From the NCBI GenBank assembly GCA_963623925.1, contig CAVFNN010000005.1, forward strand, positions 1 to 64,000: a DNA stretch of 64,000 nt, given 5' to 3'. Positions 15,062 through 22,816 of the stretch are shown in pieces. The position numbers and the translations under genes were made by a program. Position 1 is the first letter of the stretch; each line of letters begins with the position of its first letter. The notes under the pieces were generated by a model. The model was not told the DNA's origin. It saw nothing but the letters and a program-made list of their open reading frames with translations, and made no database searches. The DNA is from Oribacterium sp963623925. GTDB lineage: Bacteria > Bacillota > Clostridia > Lachnospirales > Lachnospiraceae.

Positions 15062-16213
15062 ATGGCTAACAGAATTGTTTTGAACACAGTTTCCTATCAC
15101 GGAAAAGGCGCTATTGCAGAGATCCCGGGCATCGCACAGAGAGAGGGCTTCACAAAAGTTTTCGTATGTTCCGATCCGGATCTGGTGAAGTTTGGTGTCA
15201 CTGGAAAGGTAACTGCACTTCTGGATGAAGCAGGCATTGCATATACACTGTATTCCGATATCAAGCCGAACCCCACCATCGAGAATGTACAGAATGGTGT
15301 GAAGGCATTCCAGGAGGCCGGTGCAGATTCCATCATCACCATCGGCGGCGGTTCTTCCATGGATACGGCCAAGGCCATCGGCATCATCATCACAAACCCG
15401 GAGTTCGCGGATGTGCGTTCCCTGGAGGGCGTGGCACCCACCAAGAACCATGCGGTGAAGACCATTGCCGTTCCCACCACAGCCGGTACAGCCGCTGAGG
15501 TAACCATCAACTATGTCATCACAGACCCGGAGAAGGTGAGAAAGTTCGTCTGCGTAGATGAGCATGACATCCCGGCTTATGCTGTGATCGATCCGGAGAT
15601 GATGTCTTCCATGCCGAAGGGCCTGACCGCTGCCACCGGTATGGACGCTCTGACCCACGCCATCGAGGGCTATACCACAAAGGCAGCCTGGGAGCTCAGC
15701 GATATGTTCCACTATGAGGCCATTAAGCTGATTTCGCAGAATCTGCGTGCCGCTGTCAACAACGAGCCGGAGGGCCGTGAGGGCATGGCACTGGGTCAGT
15801 ATATCGCCGGTATGGGCTTCTCCAATGTAGGCCTCGGTATCGACCATGCTATGGCACATACCCTTTCCGCGCATTATGACACACCGCACGGCGTTGCCTG
15901 CGCCATGTTCCTGCCGATCTCCATGGAGTTCAACAAGGAGTACACCGGCGAGAGACTGCGCGAGGTGGCAAGAGCCATGGGCGTACAGGGCGTGGATGAG
16001 ATGAGCCAGGAGGAGTATCGCCAAGCTGCCATCGATGCCGTGAAGAAGCTCTCCAAGGATGTAGGTATCCCGGAGACCCTGGACAAGATCAAGGAAGAGG
16101 AGCTGGACCAGCTGGCTACCGACGCCCTGAACGATGCTTGCTATCCGGGCAACCCGAGAGAGGCCACCAAGGAGCAGGTGATCGATATGTTCCGTCAGCT
16201 GATGGTAAAGTAA
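15062..16213 (+). CDS. fucO: Lactaldehyde reductase / 1,2-propanediol oxidoreductase (iron-dependent)
   Basis: A 383-residue group III iron alcohol dehydrogenase, strongly resembling E. coli FucO along its length (ADVRSLEG, PTTAGTAAEVTINYVITD, GMDALTHAIEGY, GQYIAGMGFSNVGLG, GGNPREAT-like end). Cofactor motif GGGSSMDTAKAIG is at about 97-109. Iron ligands are D195, H199, H262 and H276. It reduces L-lactaldehyde to 1,2-propanediol during anaerobic fucose or rhamnose breakdown; in clostridia related enzymes also act on ethanol/butanol-type substrates, so specificity is not certain. ATG 15062 follows aaggagag. It has its own promoter, and no fucose genes are adjacent. Confidence 0.9.
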   Translation: MANRIVLNTVSYHGKGAIAEIPGIAQREGFTKVFVCSDPDLVKFGVTGKVTALLDEAGIAYTLYSDIKPNPTIENVQNGVKAFQEAGADSIITIGGGSSMDTAKAIGIIITNPEFADVRSLEGVAPTKNHAVKTIAVPTTAGTAAEVTINYVITDPEKVRKFVCVDEHDIPAYAVIDPEMMSSMPKGLTAATGMDALTHAIEGYTTKAAWELSDMFHYEAIKLISQNLRAAVNNEPEGREGMALGQYIAGMGFSNVGLGIDHAMAHTLSAHYDTPHGVACAMFLPISMEFNKEYTGERLREVARAMGVQGVDEMSQEEYRQAAIDAVKKLSKDVGIPETLDKIKEEELDQLATDALNDACYPGNPREATKEQVIDMFRQLMVK

Positions 16214-16237
16214 GAATCGCAAAAGTAAATAAAGTGC

Positions 16238-16266
16238 TTGCAATTCGGAGCGCCATAGGGTATAAT
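16238..16266 (+). promoter_or_regulatory. Promoter of tRNA-Arg(CCG)
   Basis: TTGCAA (16238-16243), 17-bp spacer, TATAAT (16261-16266), 10 bp before the tRNA. The stretch cataggg-TATAATCC at the -10 is shared with the suf promoter. Confidence 0.75.
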
Positions 16267-16276
16267 CCATCATGTT

Positions 16277-16348
16277 GTTCTTGTAGCTTAATGGATAGAG
16301 CCCTGGCCTCCGACGCCAGTAGTGGCGGTTCGAATCCGCCCAGGAGCA
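16277..16348 (+). tRNA. tRNA-Arg (anticodon CCG)
   Basis: A 72-nt cloverleaf with acceptor GTTCTTG/CAGGAGC (G-U pairs allowed) and discriminator A. The anticodon stem CTGGC/GCCAG encloses CTCCGAC (anticodon CCG, reading CGG). The T-arm is GGCGG-TTCGAAT-CCGCC. CCA is not encoded. Confidence 0.92.
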
Positions 16349-16356
16349 CGAGTGGA

Positions 16357-16500
16357 GAACGATGCATCAAGCATCGTTCGGAACGAACTGACATGCCGTG
16401 CTTGCTGCGAAGAGAAAGCAGAAGAAAAGCAAAGAAAGCGCAGCAAGACGGGATGCCTGCGAAGCAGGTTCACCGAAGACTACAAGTCTGAGGTGAATCC
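16357..16500 (+). repeat. Family A structured repeat, copy 3 (3' of tRNA-Arg)
   Basis: Same 144-nt layout as copy 2: hairpin 1 GAACGATGC-ATCAA-GCATCGTTC (16357-16379), hairpin 2 CTTGCTGCG (16401-16409) with CGCAGCAAG (16439-16447) around a purine-rich loop, hairpin 3 CCTGC-GAA-GCAGG (16456-16468), and terminal stem TTCACC/GGTGAA (16469-16474 with 16492-16497). Differences from copy 2 are concentrated in loops. Confidence 0.75.
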
Positions 16501-16522
16501 AAATGGAGAACGATATACTAGA

Positions 16523-16553
16523 AAGGGAGTGGCTTTGGCCACTCCCTTCTTTT
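16523..16553 (+). terminator. Terminator, probably bidirectional
   Basis: Perfect stem AAGGGAGTGGC (16523-16533) with GCCACTCCCTT (16538-16548), then a T-run. It ends the tRNA-Arg/repeat transcript and abuts the 3' end of the leftward AAA gene. Confidence 0.75.
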
Positions 16554-17829
16554 AAAATAACTCTATTCTATCCATTAAAAAATCCATCAAATTGCAATGC
16601 AAGATACCTATTTCGTCATAATAATGATGCGGTATATCATTCCGGATGACGATCTTTTTGTAAAAGTCACCGGTCAAGGTAAATGAAGAAAGTTCTGCAT
16701 CTGCTTTTTTATCTGCGCTCATTTCATAGGCACTTTGGATATAGATTCTTCTGTCCAGATCATTGACGACAAAATCAATTTCTTTTTGAACTTTAGCTTC
16801 GTTTCGTCTATCATAAACAACGCCTACATCCACTTTAAACCCTCGTCGGATCAGTTCGTTGTAAATGATATTCTCCATGATATGGCCCGGATCATATTGA
16901 CGGTAGTTAAGCCTGGCATTTCTTAGTCCGATATCAGAGTAATAATACTTGTTGGGGTAGTTGAAATATGACTTGCCCTTAATGTCATATCTCTTTGCCT
17001 CTGATATTAAAAATGCATCTTCCAGCTTCTCAATATATGAACTGACAAGGTTTCGATCAATTTTCTCTCTGGCAGAACTGCCGATTGCATTGGCAATGTT
17101 TGTTGGATTTGTTAAGGAGCTAATGGATGAAGCGAGGTAATCAAGGATGTTTGATAAAATATCTTCTCTTTGAATCCTTCCATGTTCCTTCAAATCCTTA
17201 ATATAGGTTTCAGAAAAAAGATTGCTTAAATACGTCATCTTTTCTCTATCCGTTTTCTTTGCGGTGAGTTCCGGCATGCCACCAAAACGCATATATTCGT
17301 CCAAAACGTCTCTTTCATTTCCGCCATAGAAACCGTAGAGCTCTTTAAAGGACAAAGGATATACATGAATCTGGGTGGACCTTCCTCTGAATTCTGTAGC
17401 AATATCGCTGGATAGCATTTTAGAATTACTGCCCGTCACATATACATCGAGGTTCTTGTATCCCTTCAATTCATTTAGCATATCATAGATGGTAACCTCA
17501 TCTGAACCATACGCATTCTTTATCGTTGCTTTTTTTGACATTTGCACTTCATCAATGAGGAGGTAGAATTGCTCATTGTCTTTATCTTCGAGCGTCTTTT
17601 CTACCAGATCACATAAAGCAACAGGGTTTCTGTAAACAAAATATTTCCTTTTATCCAGTTCCAATTTAATGATGTTTTCTTCTTTTACACCGGAAGAAAT
17701 AAGAAATTCATAGAAAAGCTCAAATAGCAACGTGGACTTGCCGGATCGTCTTAATCCTGTGATGACTTTAATGTTTCCGTCCCACATGGCAGATTTTATT
17801 TTCTCTAAATATTCTTCTCGCATTATCAT
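16552..17829 (-). CDS. AAA ATPase with DUF4143-type C-terminal domain
   Basis: A 425-residue protein of the large AAA_14/DUF4143 family. Walker A is GLRRSGKSTLL (about 22-32), Walker B is YLLIDEVQ, and FRGRSTQIHVYPLSFKEL is the family linker; the C-terminal region has the nuclease-like QKEIDFVVND. Function of the family is not established; it is common in accessory regions of gut Firmicutes. I prefer ATG 17829, six bases after GAGGTG, over an in-frame GTG at 17838. The gene is clearly AT-rich compared with the chromosome around it, suggesting transfer. A copy of a duplicated promoter segment lies just upstream (17846-17867). Confidence 0.85.
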   Translation of the reverse strand: MIMREEYLEKIKSAMWDGNIKVITGLRRSGKSTLLFELFYEFLISSGVKEENIIKLELDKRKYFVYRNPVALCDLVEKTLEDKDNEQFYLLIDEVQMSKKATIKNAYGSDEVTIYDMLNELKGYKNLDVYVTGSNSKMLSSDIATEFRGRSTQIHVYPLSFKELYGFYGGNERDVLDEYMRFGGMPELTAKKTDREKMTYLSNLFSETYIKDLKEHGRIQREDILSNILDYLASSISSLTNPTNIANAIGSSAREKIDRNLVSSYIEKLEDAFLISEAKRYDIKGKSYFNYPNKYYYSDIGLRNARLNYRQYDPGHIMENIIYNELIRRGFKVDVGVVYDRRNEAKVQKEIDFVVNDLDRRIYIQSAYEMSADKKADAELSSFTLTGDFYKKIVIRNDIPHHYYDEIGILHCNLMDFLMDRIELF

Positions 17830-17845
17830 ATCGGGCACCTCGCTG

Positions 17846-17867
17846 AGATCTATATCTTTGGACAGAA
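17846..17867 (-). repeat. Family D promoter-like repeat, partial copy 1
   Basis: AGATCTATATCTTTGGACAGAA shares its first 17 bases with copies at 17911 and 18459. On the reverse strand it supplies TATAGA (17849-17854) about 20 bp before the AAA gene start. Confidence 0.5.
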
Positions 17868-17910
17868 CTGTCCTTACTTATAGATATGATAGCAATTTTT
17901 ACTGTGTTAC

Positions 17911-17956
17911 TCAAGCGAAAGATCTATATCTTTGGACGGAAATGTACCAAGTTCTG
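17911..17956 (-). repeat. Family D promoter-like repeat, copy 2
   Basis: A direct repeat of about 45 bp, nearly identical to 18459-18504. On the reverse strand it reads TTGGTA, 16 bp, TATAGA, a plausible promoter. Confidence 0.55.
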
Positions 17957-18015
17957 GATTTTCATGCCATATTCTTTATCGCCGCATATCTGCTGCCTAA
18001 AGTTTTGCGAGCAAT

Positions 18016-18156
18016 TCATCCGGCAGCAAGGCAGGGACTTTGCTCTGACGGAAATTCGGTTTCACATAGCTTCCAGATCAGTGAGGATGCGTTGACGAAT
18101 TCCGGCCGCGCCAGAAGAACATCCAGGATAATGTTGGTGTCAATCAGTAAGGTCAT
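18016..18156 (-). pseudogene. Truncated PIN-domain toxin (VapC-like) remnant
   Basis: The frame starts at ATG 18156, overlapping the antitoxin stop by 17 bp as in many toxin-antitoxin pairs. It begins MTLLIDTNIILDVLLARPEF, with the first PIN acidic residue (LIDTN) and the ASSLIWKLCETE segment, then stops after 46 residues. Intact PIN toxins are about 130-145 residues with three or four acidic active-site residues. In another frame downstream, IARKTLGSRYAA resembles a following PIN helix, suggesting deletion plus frameshift. It is almost certainly inactive. Confidence 0.75.
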
Positions 18157-18376
18157 ATTTTTCCCTCATGCTTTTTTCTTTTACAGTATCGAGGTTGTAA
18201 TCCTCTTTTAAAATTCCGGTAAGAGAATCTGTTAGGTAGGATACAGCGCTGCTTTTGGGAATAAACCGTCCGACTTCATTGCCGTTTTTCGTGACGATGA
18301 TTTCGTGCCCCGACATGACAAGACTCAAGTACCTTCCGAAATTATTTTGCATTTCTGTTGCCGTCGCTGTGATCAT
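18140..18376 (-). CDS. Phd/YefM-type antitoxin
   Basis: A 78-residue protein of the Phd/YefM antitoxin fold. The N-terminal DNA-binding part is visible as MITATATEMQNNFGRYLSLV, then GHEIIVTKNGNEVGRFIP, and an acidic C-terminal tail that would wrap the toxin. I start at ATG 18376, preceded by ggaggcgg, rather than at an upstream frame extension from 18469. In this family the antitoxin represses its own promoter; a repeated promoter-like segment is at 18459-18504. Its partner PIN toxin gene is truncated, so this is a solitary antitoxin that may persist as a regulator or decaying relic. Confidence 0.82.
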   Translation of the reverse strand: MITATATEMQNNFGRYLSLVMSGHEIIVTKNGNEVGRFIPKSSAVSYLTDSLTGILKEDYNLDTVKEKSMREKYDLTD

Positions 18377-18458
18377 AGAATGTTCCGCCTCCGCCTCTTT
18401 CTTCTGCGTTATTTCATTATAGTGATTATTAGCTAATCCGCCAATTCGTTTCTGATTC

Positions 18459-18504
18459 ATCAAGCACAAGATCTATATCTTCGGACGGAAACGTACCAAG
18501 TTTT
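18459..18504 (-). repeat. Family D promoter-like repeat, copy 3 (upstream of antitoxin)
   Basis: On the reverse strand TTGGTA, 16 bp, TATAGA. About 45 bp are shared with 17911-17956, and the two direct repeats bracket the antitoxin/PIN remnant. Confidence 0.55.
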
Positions 18505-18524
18505 AGAAGTTTTGGTTTAAAAAA

Positions 18525-18550
18525 AAGAGCGGAAATTCCGCTCTTCCTTT
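18525..18550. terminator. Terminator of gntP-type gene
   Basis: Perfect stem AAGAGCGGAA (18525-18534) with TTCCGCTCTT (18536-18545), flanked by A-run and T-run, so it can act on both strands. Confidence 0.65.
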
Positions 18551-18580
18551 TTATATGCTTGATAGATATTTTTATGTTTC

Positions 18581-19963
18581 TTATTTCCAGATCATATTGA
18601 GGATCAGAAGCTCTACGATGCCGACGCCGGTCATGATGAAGGACACGGCGGTCTTACATTTCAGCTGATCCTTGATGTCCGTGAGACCGAACATACCGTT
18701 GAATACCCAGAAGCCGCTGTCGTTGAAATAGCTGAAGGCAATGGCGCCGATGCAGGAGGCCTGTGCCATCAGAACCGGGTTAAGGCCGAGGGTGGAGATC
18801 AGCGGCGCTGTGAGAGAAGCAGCAGTGGTGATGGCTACGGTTGCGGAGCCAAGGGCCAGACGCATCAGAGCGCCGATGATAACCGGGATCAGGATCGCCG
18901 GGATGGGCCAAGCCACTACAGTAGCGCCCAGAACGTCGCCGATACCGCTGACCTTGATGATGTTACCGAGGGATCCGCCGGCACCGGTGATCAGCATGAT
19001 CATACCGGTATCCTTGATGCTCTCATTCATGATGGACATGATCTTGTCCTTGGAGAGTCTGCCGCCCAGACCGTAAACGGCGAGGGTGGTGCCGATGGCC
19101 AGTGCCACGATGGGAGAACCCACCAGGGTGATGATGCTGTAGAGGAAACTTTCCTGATTGACACCAACGAAATCAGATACTGTCTTTGCGAGGATCAGAA
19201 CCAGCGGAACCAGAATCGGTGCCAGAGATACGCCGAGACCCGGGAGTTCCTTGCCGCCCATGATCTCATCCAGCTGATCCATGGTCTTCAGATATTCTTT
19301 CTTGAACTCCTTACGCTCGAAGGTACCGTCCTCATTGGGAATCTGGTAGATCTTCTTGCCGATCCAGCTGGCATAGATGAGTGCCACGATCAGGATAGGG
19401 ATGGACATGAGCGCACCGGCGATGATCATCTGACCAACGTCTACGCCCATCATGCCGGCAGCTGTCAGGGGACCCGGTGTGGGCGGAACCATAACGTGGG
19501 TACACTGGAGACCGCAGGCCAGAGCCAGAGCCAGGGCAATGACGGATTTTCCGGTTACCCGGGACATGGCCTTACAGAGAGGCGCGAAGATCACCACTGC
19601 GGAATCGGCGAATACCGGGATGGAGACCAGCCATCCGGTGATGCCCAGCGCAACTTCTTCCTTTCCACTGCCGATCTTCTTGATGAAGGTATAGGCCAGA
19701 CGCTCTGCGGCGCCGGTCTTCTCCAGAATACCACCCATCATAACCCCGAGACCGATGATAATGCCGGTGCTCTTCAATGTGTTGCCGAAGCCGTCCTGAA
19801 TGGCGGTGATGGCATCGCCGGGCGACATCTTACCGACGAGACCGGTAATGAGTGCAGCCAGAAGCAATGCGATGAAGGTGTGTGTCTTGGTCTTCATGAC
19901 CAGGAAGATCATGATCGCAATGCCCAGGAACAATCCCAGCAGCATTTGTGTTTCATGTGACAT
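18581..19963 (-). CDS. GntP family gluconate (or related hydroxy-acid) permease
   Basis: A 460-residue inner-membrane protein, hydrophobic throughout, with 12 or more predicted membrane segments. Family motifs are visible: GFGNTLKSTGIIIGLGVMMGG near 58-78 (18 residues of it diagnostic), HVMVPPTPGPLTAAGMMGVD near 155-175, and a C-terminal GSATVAITTAASLTAP. GntP transporters import gluconate or similar sugar acids with protons. ATG 19963 follows aaagagg. It is monocistronic with no gluconate kinase alongside, so the substrate is open. A TATAAT (reverse strand, 20007-20012) is likely its -10 box. Confidence 0.9.
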   Translation of the reverse strand: MSHETQMLLGLFLGIAIMIFLVMKTKTHTFIALLLAALITGLVGKMSPGDAITAIQDGFGNTLKSTGIIIGLGVMMGGILEKTGAAERLAYTFIKKIGSGKEEVALGITGWLVSIPVFADSAVVIFAPLCKAMSRVTGKSVIALALALACGLQCTHVMVPPTPGPLTAAGMMGVDVGQMIIAGALMSIPILIVALIYASWIGKKIYQIPNEDGTFERKEFKKEYLKTMDQLDEIMGGKELPGLGVSLAPILVPLVLILAKTVSDFVGVNQESFLYSIITLVGSPIVALAIGTTLAVYGLGGRLSKDKIMSIMNESIKDTGMIMLITGAGGSLGNIIKVSGIGDVLGATVVAWPIPAILIPVIIGALMRLALGSATVAITTAASLTAPLISTLGLNPVLMAQASCIGAIAFSYFNDSGFWVFNGMFGLTDIKDQLKCKTAVSFIMTGVGIVELLILNMIWK

Positions 19964-20149
19964 GTTCGTACCTCTTTCTTAAGTGTGCTTTTTTGAATAC
20001 AAGCGCATTATAGTTGAGGTGGTGCCATAAGTAAAATTAAGAGTGCTTAGTTAACTATTAGAAAAACTGTGAGGAAAAACCCGTATCAGGCAGAACGCGT
20101 AGCGAAGCACAAGCTCTCGATAAATCCATGGAACGACGAAATTTCCATC

Positions 20150-20178
20150 TTGACACATATACCCCTTGGGGGTATATT
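20150..20178 (+). promoter_or_regulatory. copA promoter with CsoR operator in the spacer
   Basis: TTGACA (20150-20155), 17-bp spacer, TATATT (20173-20178). The spacer and -10 are covered by ATATACCCC-TT-GGGGGTATAT (20157-20177), a textbook CsoR-type copper operator. A second, degenerate G-tract site (gggtacgggggtatat) lies at about 20197-20212. Confidence 0.85.
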
Positions 20179-20236
20179 AGGGGCGTGAAATAAATAGGGT
20201 ACGGGGGTATATCCTCCGACACCGAGAGGAGTCAAT

Positions 20237-22807
20237 ATGAAGCAATATACTGTGACTGGCATGAGCTGTGCAGCCTGCCAGAGCCGGGTGGAGAAGGCGG
20301 TGGCCAAGGTTCCTGGCGTCAGCAGCTGTTCCGTTTCTCTGCTGACCAATTCCATGGGCGTAGAGGGCACAGCAAAGCCCGAAGACATTATCCGGGCAGT
20401 GACAGAAGCGGGCTACGGTGCCAGCCTCAAGGGCGCGGAGAAGAGCAGTGCAGAGAGCAAGCTGTCCGCGGAGGAGGAAGCGCTGCAAGATCATGAGACA
20501 CCGAAGCTGCGGCGGCGACTGTTGCAGTCCCTGGTTTTTCTTTTTATGATCATGTACCTGTCCATGGGACACGGCATGCTGGGCTGGCCCATTCCGGTAT
20601 TTCTCGGAAACGGCGCGGCCCTCGCCATGACGGAAATGCTGTTGGCCATCATTGTCATGGTCATCAACCGGAAGTTCTTTATCTCCGGCTTTCAGAGTCT
20701 CTGTCACGGCAGCCCGAATATGGACACCCTGGTGGCCCTCGGTTCCGGCGCGTCCTTTGTCTATTCCCTGGCGGCACTCTATGTCCTGACGGCCCGGCTG
20801 GCCGAGGGCGACATGGAAAGCGTGCACCACATCGTGCATAACCTCTATTTCGAAACCGCGGCCATGATCCCCACGCTGATCACCGTCGGGAAAATGCTGG
20901 AGGCCATGTCCAAGGGACGGACCACGGATGCGCTGAAGGGCCTCATGAAGCTGGCACCGAAGACCGCGGTGTTGCTGCGGGATGGTAAGGAAGAGACGGT
21001 GGCCATTGATACGGTGCAGATCGGCGATGTCTTCGTTGTCCGTCCGGGAGAGACAATTCCCGTGGACGGCCGCATTGAGGAAGGCAGCACAGCTGTGGAT
21101 GAATCGGCGCTGACCGGCGAATCCATTCCGGTGGATAAGGCAGAGGGAGATCTGGTGTCTGCCGCCACCATCAACCAATCCGGCTATATCCGGGCAAGAG
21201 CCACCCGGGTGGGAGAGGACACGACCCTTTCCCAGATCATTAAGATGGTCAGCGATGCGGCTGCTACCAAGGCGCCCATCGCCCGGATTGCGGACCGGGT
21301 CTCCGGCATCTTTGTACCTGCGGTGATCGGTCTGGCGCTTCTCACGCTGGCGGCATGGTTTTTGACGGGACATCCCGTTTCTACAGCGGTGGCCCGGGCC
21401 GTGGCGGTGCTGGTCATCAGCTGCCCCTGTGCCCTGGGACTGGCCACACCGGTGGCCATCATGGTGGGGAACGGCGTCGGCGCGAAAAACGGCATTCTCT
21501 TTAAGACGGCGGTTTCTCTGGAGGAGGCCGGACGGCTGGAGATCGTGGCGCTGGACAAGACCGGCACCATCACCAACGGTACGCCGGAGGTGACCGACAT
21601 TGTGCCCGCAGAGGGCATTTCCGAGGCGGCGCTGCTGCAGCTCGCGGTTTCTCTGGAGCAGCGTTCTGAGCATCCGCTGGCGAAGGCGGTGATGAGCTAT
21701 GGCGAGAAGCAGCAGATTCCGTCCACGGCGGTGTCGGATTTCAAGGCATTGCCCGGCAATGGTCTCACGGCGGTGCTGAATGCCAAGGTGGTTTACGGCG
21801 GTTCTGATAAATTTATGGATGAAAAAACCGGCATTCCGGCGTCACTTCGGACCCGGGGGCAGGCATTGGCCGAAGCCGGAAAAACGCCGCTGTATTTCGG
21901 TACAGATGAGAAACTTTATGGTATTATTGCGGTGGCGGACACCATCAAAGCGGACTCTGCGGCGGCCATTCGATCCCTGCGGAAGCTGGGGCTTCGGGTG
22001 GTGATGCTCACGGGAGATAACGAGCGGACGGCGAAGGCCATCGGCCGGGAGGCCGGTGTGGATCAGGTCATTGCCGGTGTACTGCCGGACGGCAAGGAAG
22101 CGGTGATTCGCTCCCTCCAGAAGGAAGGCAAGACGGCCATGGTGGGCGACGGCATCAACGATGCACCGGCGCTGACGAGAGCAGATCTCGGCATTGCCAT
22201 CGGTGCCGGGGCGGATGTGGCCATTGACGCCGCCGACATTGTCCTAATGAAGAGTAGCCTGAGCGATGTGGCTGCGGCAATCCGGCTGTCCCGGGCCAGC
22301 ATTCGGAACATTCATGAGAATCTGTTCTGGGCTTTCTTCTATAATGTGATCTGCATTCCGCTGGCGGCGGGCTTATATTCCAAGCTTTTCGGCTGGACCT
22401 GGGAGATGAATCCCATGATCGGTGCGGCGGCCATGAGCATTTCCAGCTTCACGGTTTGCATGAATGCCCTGCGTCTGAATCTGTTCCGACTTTATGACGG
22501 CAGCCGGGATCACGGGCTTCGGGGCAGAAAAACAGGAGTCAGCAGCGGAAACGCTGAGACTTATACAACACAGTCTACAAATCAGGAGGATAAGACGATG
22601 ACAAAGACAATGAAAATCGAAGGTATGATGTGCGGTCACTGCGAGGCTACGGTGAAGAAGACACTGGAGGCCCTGCCCGGCGTATCGGCAGCGGTGGTGA
22701 GCCACACCGACGGCACAGCAGTGCTGACACTGGCAGAGGATGTGGACAATGCGGTGCTGAAGAAGGCTGTGGAGGACAAGGATTATACTGTCACAGACAT
22801 TCAGTGA
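20237..22807 (+). CDS. copA: Copper-exporting P1B-type ATPase with N- and C-terminal HMA domains
   Basis: An 856-residue membrane pump exporting Cu(I). In order: HMA domain with C11 and C14 in GMSCAAC, paired membrane helices, actuator domain with LTGES, the metal-conducting CPC motif (C396, C398), phosphorylation site D440 in DKTGT, GDGINDAP hinge, final helices near 690-760, a hydrophilic linker, and a second HMA domain with C799 and C802 (MMCGHC). A C-terminal HMA is unusual for CopA; its start is in frame with an internal ribosome site (see nested feature), suggesting a copA-copZ fusion or overlapping product. Controlled by the CsoR operator upstream; csoR follows 9 bp downstream. Confidence 0.95.
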   Translation: MKQYTVTGMSCAACQSRVEKAVAKVPGVSSCSVSLLTNSMGVEGTAKPEDIIRAVTEAGYGASLKGAEKSSAESKLSAEEEALQDHETPKLRRRLLQSLVFLFMIMYLSMGHGMLGWPIPVFLGNGAALAMTEMLLAIIVMVINRKFFISGFQSLCHGSPNMDTLVALGSGASFVYSLAALYVLTARLAEGDMESVHHIVHNLYFETAAMIPTLITVGKMLEAMSKGRTTDALKGLMKLAPKTAVLLRDGKEETVAIDTVQIGDVFVVRPGETIPVDGRIEEGSTAVDESALTGESIPVDKAEGDLVSAATINQSGYIRARATRVGEDTTLSQIIKMVSDAAATKAPIARIADRVSGIFVPAVIGLALLTLAAWFLTGHPVSTAVARAVAVLVISCPCALGLATPVAIMVGNGVGAKNGILFKTAVSLEEAGRLEIVALDKTGTITNGTPEVTDIVPAEGISEAALLQLAVSLEQRSEHPLAKAVMSYGEKQQIPSTAVSDFKALPGNGLTAVLNAKVVYGGSDKFMDEKTGIPASLRTRGQALAEAGKTPLYFGTDEKLYGIIAVADTIKADSAAAIRSLRKLGLRVVMLTGDNERTAKAIGREAGVDQVIAGVLPDGKEAVIRSLQKEGKTAMVGDGINDAPALTRADLGIAIGAGADVAIDAADIVLMKSSLSDVAAAIRLSRASIRNIHENLFWAFFYNVICIPLAAGLYSKLFGWTWEMNPMIGAAAMSISSFTVCMNALRLNLFRLYDGSRDHGLRGRKTGVSSGNAETYTTQSTNQEDKTMTKTMKIEGMMCGHCEATVKKTLEALPGVSAAVVSHTDGTAVLTLAEDVDNAVLKKAVEDKDYTVTDIQ
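22598..22807 (+). CDS. copZ: Possible separately translated CopZ-like copper chaperone nested in copA
   Basis: ATG 22598 is in frame with copA and preceded at 8 bp by a full consensus AGGAGG (22584-22589), which has no other reason to exist inside a coding region. The product would be 69 residues: a lone HMA fold with C12 and C15 (GMMCGHC) and the length of bacterial CopZ, a cytosolic Cu(I) chaperone. The roughly 30 residues before it in copA are low in conservation, as expected if a former intergenic region had become coding by loss of the copA stop. Seen: site and frame. Inferred: independent translation. Confidence 0.55.
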   Translation: MTKTMKIEGMMCGHCEATVKKTLEALPGVSAAVVSHTDGTAVLTLAEDVDNAVLKKAVEDKDYTVTDIQ

Positions 22808-22816
22808 GGTAGGATC

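Noticed and set aside
10065..16500. Family A repeats considered as a CRISPR-like or terminator array
   Set aside because: Copies are kilobases apart, have no regular spacers and lack U-tracts; no cas genes are present.
17886..18211. Rightward open frames through the PIN remnant region
   Set aside because: They run antisense to the antitoxin and toxin fragment, have no ribosome site and no recognisable domain.
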